Notes under the pieces: generated by a model | Told to the model about the DNA's origin: nothing | Databases searched by the model: none | The model's input: only the letters and a program-made list of their open reading frames with translations | Source of the DNA: Verrucomicrobiota bacterium | Lineage (GTDB): Bacteria > Verrucomicrobiota > Kiritimatiellia > CAJWTS01 | Assembly (NCBI GenBank): GCA_027623315.1 | Contig: JAQBYD010000012.1 | Location: 1-64,000 of the forward strand | Direction of reading: 5' to 3' | DNA: 64,000 nt | In this document: piece after piece, positions 36,267 through 44,832 of the stretch | How positions within the stretch are numbered: position 1 is the first letter of the stretch | How the letters are laid out: each line of letters begins with the position of its first letter | Translations under genes and position numbers: made by a program

Positions 36267-37709
36267 TCAGGGCAAATCTACATTGATCTGGTAAAACCGT
36301 TTCGGCACGTCGTTGCTGTCAAGGAATGCGTTCGTGCCCGTGCCCGGGATGTTGATCAGGCCCGGAAAGTTCGACCAGATGCCGCTTTCGATGTCGTCGG
36401 TGAACTTCAGCGTGTAGACTCGCCCGGTCGAGGTCTCAAAGAGCAACAAGACGGAGTTCGTAATGCCGACCGAGTCGATGTCGAAGAACGACGCAGGATT
36501 GGTCGGATCGGTATCTGAGACGTACTCCTTGAAGTTGGAGAAACCGTCCATGTCCTCGTCCAGCACGCCATCCGCGAAGTTCGTCGGATTCAGTCCGAAC
36601 ATGATCTCGTAGGTGTCCGGAATTCCATCGTCGTCGTCATCCGGATCGCTGAAGTCGGCTTCGCCGTCGCCATCGCTATCGGGAATCGTCGTCGGCTCGG
36701 CTGCTACATTGTTCGCTGTGTTGGTTTCGGTAGAAGATGTCGTGACAGTCGCTTGGTTCGTAATCACTCCGGTTGTGTTCGTGCCGACCTGAACCACGAT
36801 CTGGATGGAAAGCCCGGAGCCGGGTGCCAGGGCGCCGACGTTGGTTACGGTCGGACCGACAGGAGTCAGCCCTGACGGCAACGTGTCCGTAATAGTGACG
36901 TTTTCGGCGGAGCCCGGACCAATATTGGTTACGGTGATGGTGTAAGTCAGCGTGCTGCCGACTATCAGTGGGTCTGGATGATCGGCCTTCCAAAGTTCCA
37001 GATCGGCTGACGCAGGGATGTAACCGATCGTGAGTTGCGGGCGGTTTCCGGTTGTTGCGTTCTCGCGGGAGTCGAAGCGCTTCGCCGATCGCGAGGCAGA
37101 TTCATTCCCGGCCATAATCCATCCGAAATTCGTCGCGGGTTGGTCCAGCCAGTTCTGAGCATCGGCAGCCATCTGGGCGGAACTCCATGTGTAAGCAGCT
37201 ATCCCATTCACGGAAGTCACGGCGCTTGTTGCGGCGGAAAAATCTCCCCCCGAAGACGTCCACGAGACGGTATTAAAGAAAGCCAAGGTCCAGGTAGCGT
37301 CACCGGTTTGCGCCGGCCCTCCATTGCCCTCTTCCGGTCCCGTGGAAACCGATCCAGCCTCTCCCCAATTGCTGGTCAACCGATGCAGGCTGACGTTGTG
37401 CGGACCGGATCCAGCGGGCGTACGCGACATATGTAGGCGGAGAACCGCGCTTGTAATTGTCGAGCCGGTGGGGACATTCGCCGCCACGTCAAATGCGACC
37501 AGAGCGCGACGAATGCTAATGCCCGCCGGTGTTTGCCCGGTCCGGCCAGAGAACATATAACTGCCCGCGCCGTCGCTCAGGGCGCCGCTGTCGCCGAGGA
37601 TCATCGTATCCTTGGAGGGGCCGATTGTGACGGAATCGCCAAATGCGACGTTGCCCTGCAGTGCGATGATGCCACTTGCAATCAGTCCCAAACCGAGAAG
37701 TTTGCCCAT
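36267..37709 (-). CDS. Large secreted protein with DNRLRE, DUF11 and calcium repeats
   Basis: A 480-residue exported protein (signal LLGLGLIASGIIALQG). Residues about 25-215 form a DNRLRE beta-sandwich (IRRALVAFDVAANVPTGSTI, FGWIMAGNESASRSAKRFDS). Residues about 225-335 are a DUF11 Ig-like domain (LTYTITVTNIGPGSAENVTI). Then an Asp-rich thrombospondin type 3-like stretch (DPDDDDDGIPDTYEI, DEDMDGFSNFKEYVS) and the DPTNPASFF signature frequent in Kiritimatiellota/Verrucomicrobia secreted proteins. No PEP-CTERM anchor is visible. The start at 37709 is chosen because AAGGGGG lies seven bases upstream; ATGs further 5' overlap this site. Confidence 0.8.
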   Translation of the reverse strand: MGKLLGLGLIASGIIALQGNVAFGDSVTIGPSKDTMILGDSGALSDGAGSYMFSGRTGQTPAGISIRRALVAFDVAANVPTGSTITSAVLRLHMSRTPAGSGPHNVSLHRLTSNWGEAGSVSTGPEEGNGGPAQTGDATWTLAFFNTVSWTSSGGDFSAATSAVTSVNGIAAYTWSSAQMAADAQNWLDQPATNFGWIMAGNESASRSAKRFDSRENATTGNRPQLTIGYIPASADLELWKADHPDPLIVGSTLTYTITVTNIGPGSAENVTITDTLPSGLTPVGPTVTNVGALAPGSGLSIQIVVQVGTNTTGVITNQATVTTSSTETNTANNVAAEPTTIPDSDGDGEADFSDPDDDDDGIPDTYEIMFGLNPTNFADGVLDEDMDGFSNFKEYVSDTDPTNPASFFDIDSVGITNSVLLLFETSTGRVYTLKFTDDIESGIWSNFPGLINIPGTGTNAFLDSNDVPKRFYQINVDLP

Positions 37710-37907
37710 ACCCATTCCCCCTTGTATTCGCGTTCCCACACACGCAGAGCTTTATTTTGCCATACGGAACGCGATCGGGTCAAGATGCCGCAGAAGACTT
37801 TTCGTAATCTGCCGTGAGACCGGCGACGGCTGCCCCTCGGATTTCTGAGAATTCTTGACAAGAGATGGCGCCGTACGCTAATTCACAAATGTAGGGATTT
37901 CATAGCT

Positions 37908-38444
37908 ATGTCACCTTTCAACAGAGAACTGGATCGGCGTGAATTTCTTAAGAATTCCATGCTGACCGCACTCTTCGCCGGAATCACGATCGAAATCGTC
38001 GGGTGCGAAGGCGAGAAATACCTCGCGGATCCCGTGGAAGACACGCCGCCGGATCAGAATCCCGAGGAGTTGATGGTTGCCGAGGCTGACCCGGCGCGTC
38101 CCGATAAGGAGCCGAAAGATGATGGCGGCGACGACGGCGACGGTGGCGGAGACGGTGGCGGTGGCGGTGGCGGTGGCGGTGGCGGTGGCGGTACGGCTCC
38201 CCCTCCGAAAACGTGCAGTGACCAGGGCGGAGACGTCGCAAACAACCATGGACACTCCGTTACGGTTAAGGCCAGCCAGCAGGAGGCCGGCAGTAGAGTC
38301 ACGTTGACCTTGTCGACCGGAAACGGTCACACGCACAAGGTCTCGTTAAGCGCCTCCGAGCTCAGTTCGATCTGCGCCGGCGGCTCCGTTACTAAGGAGT
38401 CTACTGAAGATGCGTTCCATACGCATAGCGTCAGATTCGGTTGA
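37908..38444 (+). CDS. Tat-exported His-rich protein with polyglycine linker
   Basis: A 178-residue protein. The N-terminus RELDRREFLKNSMLTALFAG is a twin-arginine signal, and the following IVGC may serve as lipobox. An acidic linker (about 38-80) leads into a polyglycine stretch of about 20 residues. The C-terminal 80 residues hold scattered His clusters (NNHGHSVTV, GNGHTHKVSL, DAFHTHSVRF) and two cysteines in a beta-rich domain, a plausible metal site. It is first in a plus-strand cluster with an outer-membrane barrel and a Rieske protein, so a periplasmic or surface redox/metal role is likely. Confidence 0.7.
   Translation: MSPFNRELDRREFLKNSMLTALFAGITIEIVGCEGEKYLADPVEDTPPDQNPEELMVAEADPARPDKEPKDDGGDDGDGGGDGGGGGGGGGGGGGTAPPPKTCSDQGGDVANNHGHSVTVKASQQEAGSRVTLTLSTGNGHTHKVSLSASELSSICAGGSVTKESTEDAFHTHSVRFG
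38154..38192. repeat. GGTGGC hexanucleotide tract encoding polyglycine
   Basis: Six and a half tandem GGTGGC units inside the His-rich protein gene. The tract encodes the glycine linker. Unit gain or loss would change linker length without a frameshift. Confidence 0.9.
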
Positions 38445-39375
38445 TCGTATGCGCGGGCTTGTCTCTATCTTCCATCTGGCTCCCGTGGCCATGCTCCTGT
38501 CCGCGTTGCTCTCGACACCCGCGCGTAGCGACGTCATCGTGGAAGAGATCACGGACTTCACCGTTGTGGATCCAGGCACTGGCCAGGGCACCGGGCACGC
38601 GGATGCGCTCGTTTGGAATTCGAAGAATCGGGTCTGGGTCGATCGCGCCATCTCCGTTCCGCTTCCGCGCACGCTGCCGATGGGACACCTTCAGTACGTG
38701 ATCGAGCACCGCAATCGGACACCGGTCGACCAGGATCCCTTCGACAACTTTCTGGGTTTCGACAGCGGGAATCTCAAGATCGGCTTCGAATTGCGCTACG
38801 GCCTGCTCGATAACCTCGATATCTCGATTTATCGGCAGAATGGAACCGTGGAGATTTTCGACACGTGGCAATACGCCATGCGCTATCAACCGCTGAACGA
38901 GCAGGATCATTTCATTGACGCCGCGATCCTCGGCGGTCTGACCGTTTTCACCGTCCAAAACGGCGAGGACGCCAGCGGCGGCTTCGGGGGATTATTGATC
39001 GGGCGTAGCTTCTCGAAATATCTCTATGCCAGCGTCGGCGGCCTGTCCCATAGCGATTCGACTTCCTTCGCCAAGACCTTGAAAGACGAAGATGAAAGTG
39101 CGGCCGTACCGGGATCGATCACCGCGCACCTCAAGCCCGGTTTCGCGCTGGTGGCGGAAACCAGTATTCCTGTCGACGGGTATGATGCGGGATCCGTCGC
39201 GTGGGCCGGCGCCGCCAAGTTTATTACGCACGGGCACACCTTCAGCATCGTTGCGGGCAATACCCAGTACACCAGTCTCGATGGCCTGGCCGCGGGAACA
39301 TCGTTTCCCGATGACGAAGTCGTGCTGGGGTTCAGCATCACGCGCGCCTTCGAGATCTACGATTTCGACAAGTAG
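38410..39375 (+). CDS. DUF5777-like outer-membrane beta-barrel protein
   Basis: A 321-residue protein with a signal peptide (VAMLLSALLSTPARS). The mature part is rich in amphipathic strands and shows features I associate with DUF5777: VEHRN-type opening (LQYVIEHRNRTPVDQDPFDN), LGFDSGNLKIGFELRYGLLD and LDISIYRQNG, ending with an aromatic/charged strand (FSITRAFEIYDFDK). An AAGGAG site lies ten bases before ATG 38410, which overlaps the upstream gene; ATG 38449 is the alternative. It likely forms the outer-membrane partner of the neighbouring His-rich and Rieske proteins. Confidence 0.75.
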   Translation: MRSIRIASDSVDRMRGLVSIFHLAPVAMLLSALLSTPARSDVIVEEITDFTVVDPGTGQGTGHADALVWNSKNRVWVDRAISVPLPRTLPMGHLQYVIEHRNRTPVDQDPFDNFLGFDSGNLKIGFELRYGLLDNLDISIYRQNGTVEIFDTWQYAMRYQPLNEQDHFIDAAILGGLTVFTVQNGEDASGGFGGLLIGRSFSKYLYASVGGLSHSDSTSFAKTLKDEDESAAVPGSITAHLKPGFALVAETSIPVDGYDAGSVAWAGAAKFITHGHTFSIVAGNTQYTSLDGLAAGTSFPDDEVVLGFSITRAFEIYDFDK

Positions 39376-39446
39376 TCACACACGGCGGGACCAGCCGTCC
39401 GAGATCATGAATACAGGCAGATGATGCTCAGAATCTCAATGGCGAT

Positions 39447-39899
39447 ATGAGTGAACACCGATGCACGCATTGCTCCAGGCGTGGTTTTGTCAGCCGCCTT
39501 GTGGGCGCAGTCACCACGGTATCGGTGCTCCGTTGTCTGCCGGCGTGGGCCGAGGGAAGGAAGGTGGCGATCCCGCTCGAGAAGGTTCCCCAACTGAAAC
39601 GTGTGGGAAACGGAGTGCTGCTCCGGGGCGTCAAGGGCCACGATATACTCGTGATCCGAACCGGGAAGGAAACTCTATCCGCGCTGGATCCCATATGCAC
39701 GCACAAGCAATGCGAAGTCGCCTACGAACGGGGGTGGGGAGAAATTCGCTGCGACTGCCACGGTTCGGTGTACAGCACCGGCGGCGTCGTTGAGGAAGGG
39801 CCGGCGGAGCGGGATCTGGCGACCTATCCCGCGTACCTGGATAAGAAGAGAATTGTGATCGAGCTGCCGTCCGAGACCGGCGACGAACCGAGCTCGTAG
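39447..39899 (+). CDS. Tat-exported Rieske [2Fe-2S] protein
   Basis: A 150-residue protein with twin-arginine signal CSRRGFVSRLVGAV. The Rieske ligands are Cys84 and His86 in CTHKQC and Cys102 and His105 in CDCHGS; Cys89 and Cys104 can form the disulfide seen in high-potential Rieske proteins. Length and layout match the QcrA/plastocyanin-reductase type, but no cytochrome b or other quinol oxidase subunit is next to it. It stands 71 bp after the DUF5777-like barrel gene, so it is probably a periplasmic electron carrier of that cluster. Confidence 0.9.
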   Translation: MSEHRCTHCSRRGFVSRLVGAVTTVSVLRCLPAWAEGRKVAIPLEKVPQLKRVGNGVLLRGVKGHDILVIRTGKETLSALDPICTHKQCEVAYERGWGEIRCDCHGSVYSTGGVVEEGPAERDLATYPAYLDKKRIVIELPSETGDEPSS

Positions 39900-39930
39900 A
39901 CGGCGGAGTCGCCGTCCCGGCGAAGCGGCC

Positions 39931-41322
39931 CTACTTCGGCCCGATCATGTCCTCGGGCCGCACCCATTCGTTGAATTCGTCCACGGTGACATACCCGAGT
40001 TCGATCGCCGTGTCCTTCAGGGTCTTCTCCTCGCGCCAGGCCTTGAGCGCGATCTCGGCGGCCTTGTCGTAGCCGATATGACGGTTCAGGGCCGTGACGA
40101 GCATCAGGGAATTTTCGACATGCTCCTGGATACGCTTGTGATTGGGCTCGATGCCCTCGATGCAGTTGTCCGCGAAGGACATCAGCGCGTCGGCGAGCAG
40201 GTTGATCGACTGGATGATGGAAAAGCCAAGCAGGGGCTTGTAGACGTTGAGTTCGAAGTTGCCCTGCGAGCCGGCGATCCCGATGGCGGTATCGTTTCCG
40301 AAGACCTGGCAGCAGACCATCGTGACCATCTCGCATTGGGTCGGATTGATCTTGCCCGGCATGATGGAACTCCCCGGTTCGTTGGCCGGCAGGTTCAATT
40401 CGCCCAATCCGCTGCGCGGACCGCTGCCGAGCCAGCGGATGTCGTTGGCGATCTTCATCGCGATCGCGGCGAGCATCTTCAAGACGCCCGAGGTCTCCAC
40501 GATCGCGTCGTGGGCGGCCATCGCCGCGAACTTGTTGCGCGCGGGCCGGAAGCGATGCCCGGTGATCGACGTGATCTGCGCGCACATCATCTTGTCGAAT
40601 CCCGGCGCGGCGTTCAGTCCGGTGCCGACCGCAGTGCCCCCGACGCAGAGCTCCTCCAGGTGGCTCAGCACACCGGCCAGCGACTCGGCGGCAAGCGAGA
40701 GCTGCGCGACATAGCCGGAGAACTCCTGTCCCAACGTCAGCGGTGTCGCGTCCTGCAGATGCGTCCGCCCGATCTTGACGATCCCATCAAAGGCTTCAGC
40801 CTTGAGGTGCAGGCTTTCCTTGAGAGAGTTTATGGCGGGGAAGAGGCGCTTGTGAATGGAGACCATCGCCGCGATGTGGATCGAGGTCGGGACCGTGTCG
40901 TTTGTGGACTGCCCCATATTGACGTGGTCGTTGGGGTGAACGGGTGTCTTGGTTCCGATCTCGCCGCCGAGGATCTCGATCGCGCGATTCGCGATCACCT
41001 CGTTGACGTTCATGTTGAATTGCGTGCCGCTGCCGCTCTGCCAGATCACGAGCGGGAAATGCTCGTCGAATTTGCCCTCAATCACTTCATCGGCGGCTTG
41101 CTGGATCGCGTCGCAGAGCGATTTGTCGAGGGCGCCGAGTTCGTGATTCACGATCGCGGCGGCCTTCTTGACGATGGCGTGCGCGCGGACGATCTCGACC
41201 GGCATGCGTTCACTGCCGATCTTGAAATTCTCATAGGCGCGTTGGGTCTGCGCTCCGTAATACCGGTCCTCGGGTACGAGGACCTCGCCAAGTGCGTCTT
41301 TTTCTTTTCTCTTAGAACTCAT
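39931..41322 (-). CDS. fumC: Fumarate hydratase class II
   Basis: A 463-residue homotetrameric fumarase that interconverts fumarate and malate in the citric acid cycle. Visible signatures are [72 protein letters not shown] and the superfamily signature [16 protein letters not shown]. Length is normal. The start overlaps the ilvD end by 11 bases, indicating coupled expression with ilvD. Confidence 0.97.
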   Translation of the reverse strand: MSSKRKEKDALGEVLVPEDRYYGAQTQRAYENFKIGSERMPVEIVRAHAIVKKAAAIVNHELGALDKSLCDAIQQAADEVIEGKFDEHFPLVIWQSGSGTQFNMNVNEVIANRAIEILGGEIGTKTPVHPNDHVNMGQSTNDTVPTSIHIAAMVSIHKRLFPAINSLKESLHLKAEAFDGIVKIGRTHLQDATPLTLGQEFSGYVAQLSLAAESLAGVLSHLEELCVGGTAVGTGLNAAPGFDKMMCAQITSITGHRFRPARNKFAAMAAHDAIVETSGVLKMLAAIAMKIANDIRWLGSGPRSGLGELNLPANEPGSSIMPGKINPTQCEMVTMVCCQVFGNDTAIGIAGSQGNFELNVYKPLLGFSIIQSINLLADALMSFADNCIEGIEPNHKRIQEHVENSLMLVTALNRHIGYDKAAEIALKAWREEKTLKDTAIELGYVTVDEFNEWVRPEDMIGPK

Positions 41323-42994
41323 CGGTTACACAGCCCTGAGAAGCGGTTGAGACATTCTGAATGTACTTTCGAAGGACACCTTTGGTTGCCTTGAACGGGG
41401 GCGCCGTCCATGACGCGAAGCGGGATGCAATCTCATTGTCGGTGAGGGCGACGCTGAGCGTGTTGCTCTCCGCATCGATCGTGATCTCATCGCCGTCCTG
41501 AAGAATGGCGAGCGCTCCGCCGTCCTGGGCCTCGGGTGTGATATGGCCGACGACGAAGCCGTGGGTGCCACCCGAGAAGCGTCCGTCGGTGATCAGGGCG
41601 ACCGTTTTCCCCATGCCCGCGCCCATGATCGCTGCTGTAACCTTGAGCATTTCGCTCATCCCGGGGCCACCCCGGGGTCCTTCGTAGCGGATCACGACGA
41701 CGTTACCGTCGACGATCTCGCCATTGGCCAGGCCTGCGATGCAATCCTCTTCAGCGTCGTACACCTTCGCCGGGCCCGCGAAGGTAAGGCCTTCCTTGCC
41801 CGTGATCTTGGCGACCGCGCCGTCCGTGGCCAGGTTGCCGTACAGAATCTGCAGGTGTCCGGTCTTCTTGATCGGCGCGGAGACGGGAAAGATGACGCTC
41901 TGGCCTTCGGTGAGATCCGGGGCGGCCTCTGCATTCTCCCCGATCGTCCTCCCGGTAACGGTCAGGCAGTTGCCGTCGAGGAAGCCTTCACGCAGCAGCA
42001 TCTTCTGCACCGCCGGGATGCCGCCAACTTTGTGCAGGTCTTCCATGACGTACTGACCGCTTGGGGCCAGGTCGGCGAGGAATGGTGTTCGGTCGCTGAC
42101 GGTTTGGAAGTCGTCGATCGTCAGGGGGACATCCACCGACTTGGCCATCGCGATCAGGTGCAGGACCGCATTGGTCGAACCGCCGAGGACCATCACCATC
42201 GTCATGGCGTTCTCAAACGCGGCGCGGGTCATGATGTCACTCGGCTTGAGATCCTTCTCGAGGATCGTGTAGATCGCTTTGCCCACGTCATCGCATTCGC
42301 GGTGCTTTTCGTCGCTGACGGCGGGGTTGGACCCGCTGTAGGGAAGGCTCATGCCGAGCGTTTCGATCGCCGACGACATCGTGTTCGCCGTATACATGCC
42401 ACCGCACGCGCCGGCGCCGGGGCAGGCGTGACGTGTGACCTGCCGCAGTTCCTCTTCCGTTGCTTTTCCGGTGACGTATCGACCGTAGACTTCGAACGGG
42501 GTCACGATATTGATGGCTTTCCCATTGATGTGCCCCGGCTTGATCGTGCCGCCGTAGAGCATGATGCTGGGGCGGTTGAGGCGGCCCATTGCGATGACCG
42601 AACCGGGCATATTCTTATCGCAACCCACGACCGAGATGTTGGCGTCGTAAAACTGTGCTGACATGACGTCCTCAATGGAGTCGGCGATGATATCCCGCGA
42701 AGGCAGAGAATAGTTCATGCCCTCTGTCCCCATCGAGATCCCATCGCTGACGCCGATCGTGTGAAATATCAATCCCACCATGCCGGCCGCATCAACGCTC
42801 TGCTTCACCTCGTCTGCGAGCCCGTTGAGATGCATGTTGCAGGGATTGCCCTGCCAGCCCGTACTGGCGATACCGACCTGCGCTTTAACAAGGTCTTCCT
42901 CGGTCAATCCGGCGCCGAAGAGCATGGCGCGCGATCCGACCTGTGAGGGGTCCTGGGTGAGTCTTGCGCTATATTTATTCAGTTGAGTCGACAT
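41312..42994 (-). CDS. ilvD: Dihydroxy-acid dehydratase
   Basis: A 560-residue iron-sulfur enzyme of valine, leucine and isoleucine synthesis that dehydrates 2,3-dihydroxy acids. Cluster ligands and signatures: [31 protein letters not shown] and [20 protein letters not shown]. The C-terminal [17 protein letters not shown] and [19 protein letters not shown] are also typical. ATG 42994 (MSTQLNKYS) fits family length; a longer frame would overlap the divergent barrel gene. Followed by fumC with an 11-base overlap. Confidence 0.97.
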   Translation of the reverse strand: MSTQLNKYSARLTQDPSQVGSRAMLFGAGLTEEDLVKAQVGIASTGWQGNPCNMHLNGLADEVKQSVDAAGMVGLIFHTIGVSDGISMGTEGMNYSLPSRDIIADSIEDVMSAQFYDANISVVGCDKNMPGSVIAMGRLNRPSIMLYGGTIKPGHINGKAINIVTPFEVYGRYVTGKATEEELRQVTRHACPGAGACGGMYTANTMSSAIETLGMSLPYSGSNPAVSDEKHRECDDVGKAIYTILEKDLKPSDIMTRAAFENAMTMVMVLGGSTNAVLHLIAMAKSVDVPLTIDDFQTVSDRTPFLADLAPSGQYVMEDLHKVGGIPAVQKMLLREGFLDGNCLTVTGRTIGENAEAAPDLTEGQSVIFPVSAPIKKTGHLQILYGNLATDGAVAKITGKEGLTFAGPAKVYDAEEDCIAGLANGEIVDGNVVVIRYEGPRGGPGMSEMLKVTAAIMGAGMGKTVALITDGRFSGGTHGFVVGHITPEAQDGGALAILQDGDEITIDAESNTLSVALTDNEIASRFASWTAPPFKATKGVLRKYIQNVSTASQGCVTDEF

Positions 42995-43087
42995 AATCGA
43001 GTGACGGTAGGCATAATCCCTGCTCATTTCAATAGTAAGATAGGGCAGAAACGCGGAAATGCCGCTATTTCTGAAGCGTCCAAGCTT

Positions 43088-44071
43088 ATGATGAAGTTGC
43101 ATTACATTTGTCCCCCAGCCTTTGCCTGGCTGGGCATAGCCGCCGGCGCCCTGCTGTGGTCGCATGCGGCCGCAGCGCTGGACATGGAAAAGATCAACGG
43201 AAAGGCGCGCCAGGTCATGGACACCACGCACGCTCACGTCTCTTCGCGCGTGCAGAGGACAGCAAACAAGATCGATTCATTCTTCGGAAACGAGCGCATC
43301 GACGACGAGGCGCAAGGCGGCCGCGTACGTGTTCGTTCGAGCCTCGAATACGGGGAGCGCGGGGACCTTAACAGCAAGATCAAGGTGCGGGCCAAGCTTG
43401 CGCTTCCTAATCTGGAGGAGCGGTTCAACCTCGTGTTCGGGACGGAGGATGACGACGGGATCGTCAACCCGATCCTAAACAGCGACGACATCGCAGGGCT
43501 CGTTGATGAGGTGGACGATGCCGACTACTCCTCCGCGTTAAGATACATTATCGCCGCGACCGAAAAATGGAACACCAGTCTCGACGGCGGGTTTAAGTTT
43601 CGGACCGACGTGGATCCCTTTGGACGTGCTCGCACGAGGCGCACCTTCGAGTTGGACGGCTGGTCCATGCGCGCCACCGAGCGTATCACGTGGATCGAGG
43701 ATGATGGATGGAAGTCCGAGAGCTCGATTGCCGCGGAGCGAAACCTGACCGACTCACTCTTTTTCCGTGCCGGCAGCCAGGCCACCTGGCGCGAGCACAA
43801 AGATGGCGCGGAACTGGAACAAGGGCTGGGTGTGACCTACCAGATTGACGATCACCGCGCGGTGACACTGCAGGGCGGTGTCCGGTCCGTCACGCGACCC
43901 GCCAACACGGTCGAAGAGTACGGCGCGTCGCTGCGCTATCGTAAGCAGTTTTACAAGGAGTGGCTCTACTACGAGATCGAGCCGCGCGCCTCCTTCCCCG
44001 ACGAGCGCGACTTCCGCTTCACGCCCACGATCGCGTTCATCGTGGAGATGATCTTTGGCGACCCGCGCTAG
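43088..44071 (+). CDS. Predicted outer-membrane barrel protein
   Basis: A 327-residue exported protein (signal [19 protein letters not shown]). The mature part has a helical stretch ([20 protein letters not shown]) and then alternating amphipathic strands such as [40 protein letters not shown] and [19 protein letters not shown]. The C-terminus [17 protein letters not shown] lacks the usual final aromatic residue. I do not recognise a named family. ATG 43088 or 43091 places the signal peptide at the N-terminus. Divergent from ilvD. Confidence 0.7.
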   Translation: MMKLHYICPPAFAWLGIAAGALLWSHAAAALDMEKINGKARQVMDTTHAHVSSRVQRTANKIDSFFGNERIDDEAQGGRVRVRSSLEYGERGDLNSKIKVRAKLALPNLEERFNLVFGTEDDDGIVNPILNSDDIAGLVDEVDDADYSSALRYIIAATEKWNTSLDGGFKFRTDVDPFGRARTRRTFELDGWSMRATERITWIEDDGWKSESSIAAERNLTDSLFFRAGSQATWREHKDGAELEQGLGVTYQIDDHRAVTLQGGVRSVTRPANTVEEYGASLRYRKQFYKEWLYYEIEPRASFPDERDFRFTPTIAFIVEMIFGDPR

Positions 44072-44114
44072 CTCGAAACTGAGTCTGGGACGCTTTCGCA
44101 TCTGTGGACGTTGA

Positions 44115-44273
44115 GAGGACACGATCCGCAGTATCTCCACCGGGTTGCAGTCGTTCCGAATCCCGCGCACCGTCTACACGCTCTTCTGGAACAATCTCGA
44201 CCAGGAGTCCAACGTCGACGATTTCGAGTACCACCGCAACCTGCTCGCGCTGTACGTGTCTCTAAGCGGGTAG
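44115..44273 (+). pseudogene. C-terminal remnant of a beta-barrel protein
   Basis: An open stretch of 53 codons without a start codon, bounded upstream by TGA at 44112. It ends TVYTLFWNNLDQESNVDDFE, then YHRNLLALYVSLSG and TAG. The pattern of acidic loop, aromatic residues and a closing amphipathic strand is typical of the last hairpin of an outer-membrane barrel. It probably survives from a second barrel gene, or is the original end of the preceding one. Confidence 0.5.
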
Positions 44274-44277
44274 CACG

Positions 44278-44613
44278 TTAAGCAGCGCCGCGTCTCTGCA
44301 ATCTTGCGTGAGGATGCCGGGATCTACGGCTTACAGCCGCAGGGCCGAGTTCCAGCGCTTCTTTTACCGCGGCATTCTGATCGGGGTCGTTGTGTCCGAG
44401 GATGTATGGCGCGAACCCGGCGTGGTAGTCGATGTATTCTTTGCCGGCGATATCCCACATGCGCGACCCCTGCGCGCGCGTGAAGGCGATGACCGGATCC
44501 GCCTTGCGATTGATCGACGCCAGTCCACCCGGGATAATCTGCGCGTTTCGTTCAAGCAGATCACGCGAAGTATCCAGATTCAGGGGTACAGCGCTGAATA
44601 GCTCGGAAGACAT
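44278..44613 (-). pseudogene. Truncated class III aminotransferase (glutamate-1-semialdehyde aminomutase-like)
   Basis: From ATG 44613 the product reads DTSRDLLERNAQIIPGGLAS, then AFTRAQGSRMWDIAGKEYID, YHAGFAPYILGHNDPDQNAA and VKEALELG, the N-terminal 85 residues of a class III, PLP-dependent aminotransferase of the HemL type. After that the sequence is unrelated and stops at 44278. Full members exceed 420 residues and need a PLP lysine near residue 270, so this is a dead fragment. Inverted-repeat element sequence flanks it on the upstream side. Confidence 0.85.
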
Positions 44614-44657
44614 GCCGCAAACGATATCCCGCCGCACCATAGAGTCAAACCCCGTCG

Positions 44658-44813
44658 CTCGTCGTCCGCAGGTCTCACGCAGAGGCGCAAAGACGCAGAG
44701 GAGACCCAGTCGCTTGTCCGCGATGAGAATCGCGTGCGGATTTCGCGTGCCCACCCAGATGCCTCCTCTGCGCCTCCTCAGCGTCTCTGCGTGAGACATT
44801 TGCGGACGACGAG
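44658..44813. repeat. REP/MITE-like inverted repeat, ACGCAGAGGCGC type
   Basis: Arms 44658-44704 and 44760-44813 share CTCGTCGTCCGCA, then GTCTCACGCAGAG and a GCGCAGAGG-type inner part in opposite orientation, around a spacer of about 55 bp. This TCTCACGCAGAGRCGC sequence is a known type of dispersed intergenic repeat. It lies 19 bp past the fdhA stop and 44 bp upstream of the aminotransferase fragment. A half-copy-like GCGTCTCTGC sequence at about 44291-44300 lies at the truncated end of that fragment. Confidence 0.8.
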
Positions 44814-44832
44814 TAGATTCGCGCGACTCGGG

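Noticed and set aside
40078-41394. Long plus-strand open frames opposite fumC, ilvD, fdhA and the NuoE/F gene
   Set aside because: High GC content leaves long antisense frames; the minus-strand genes are unambiguous and the antisense products match nothing.
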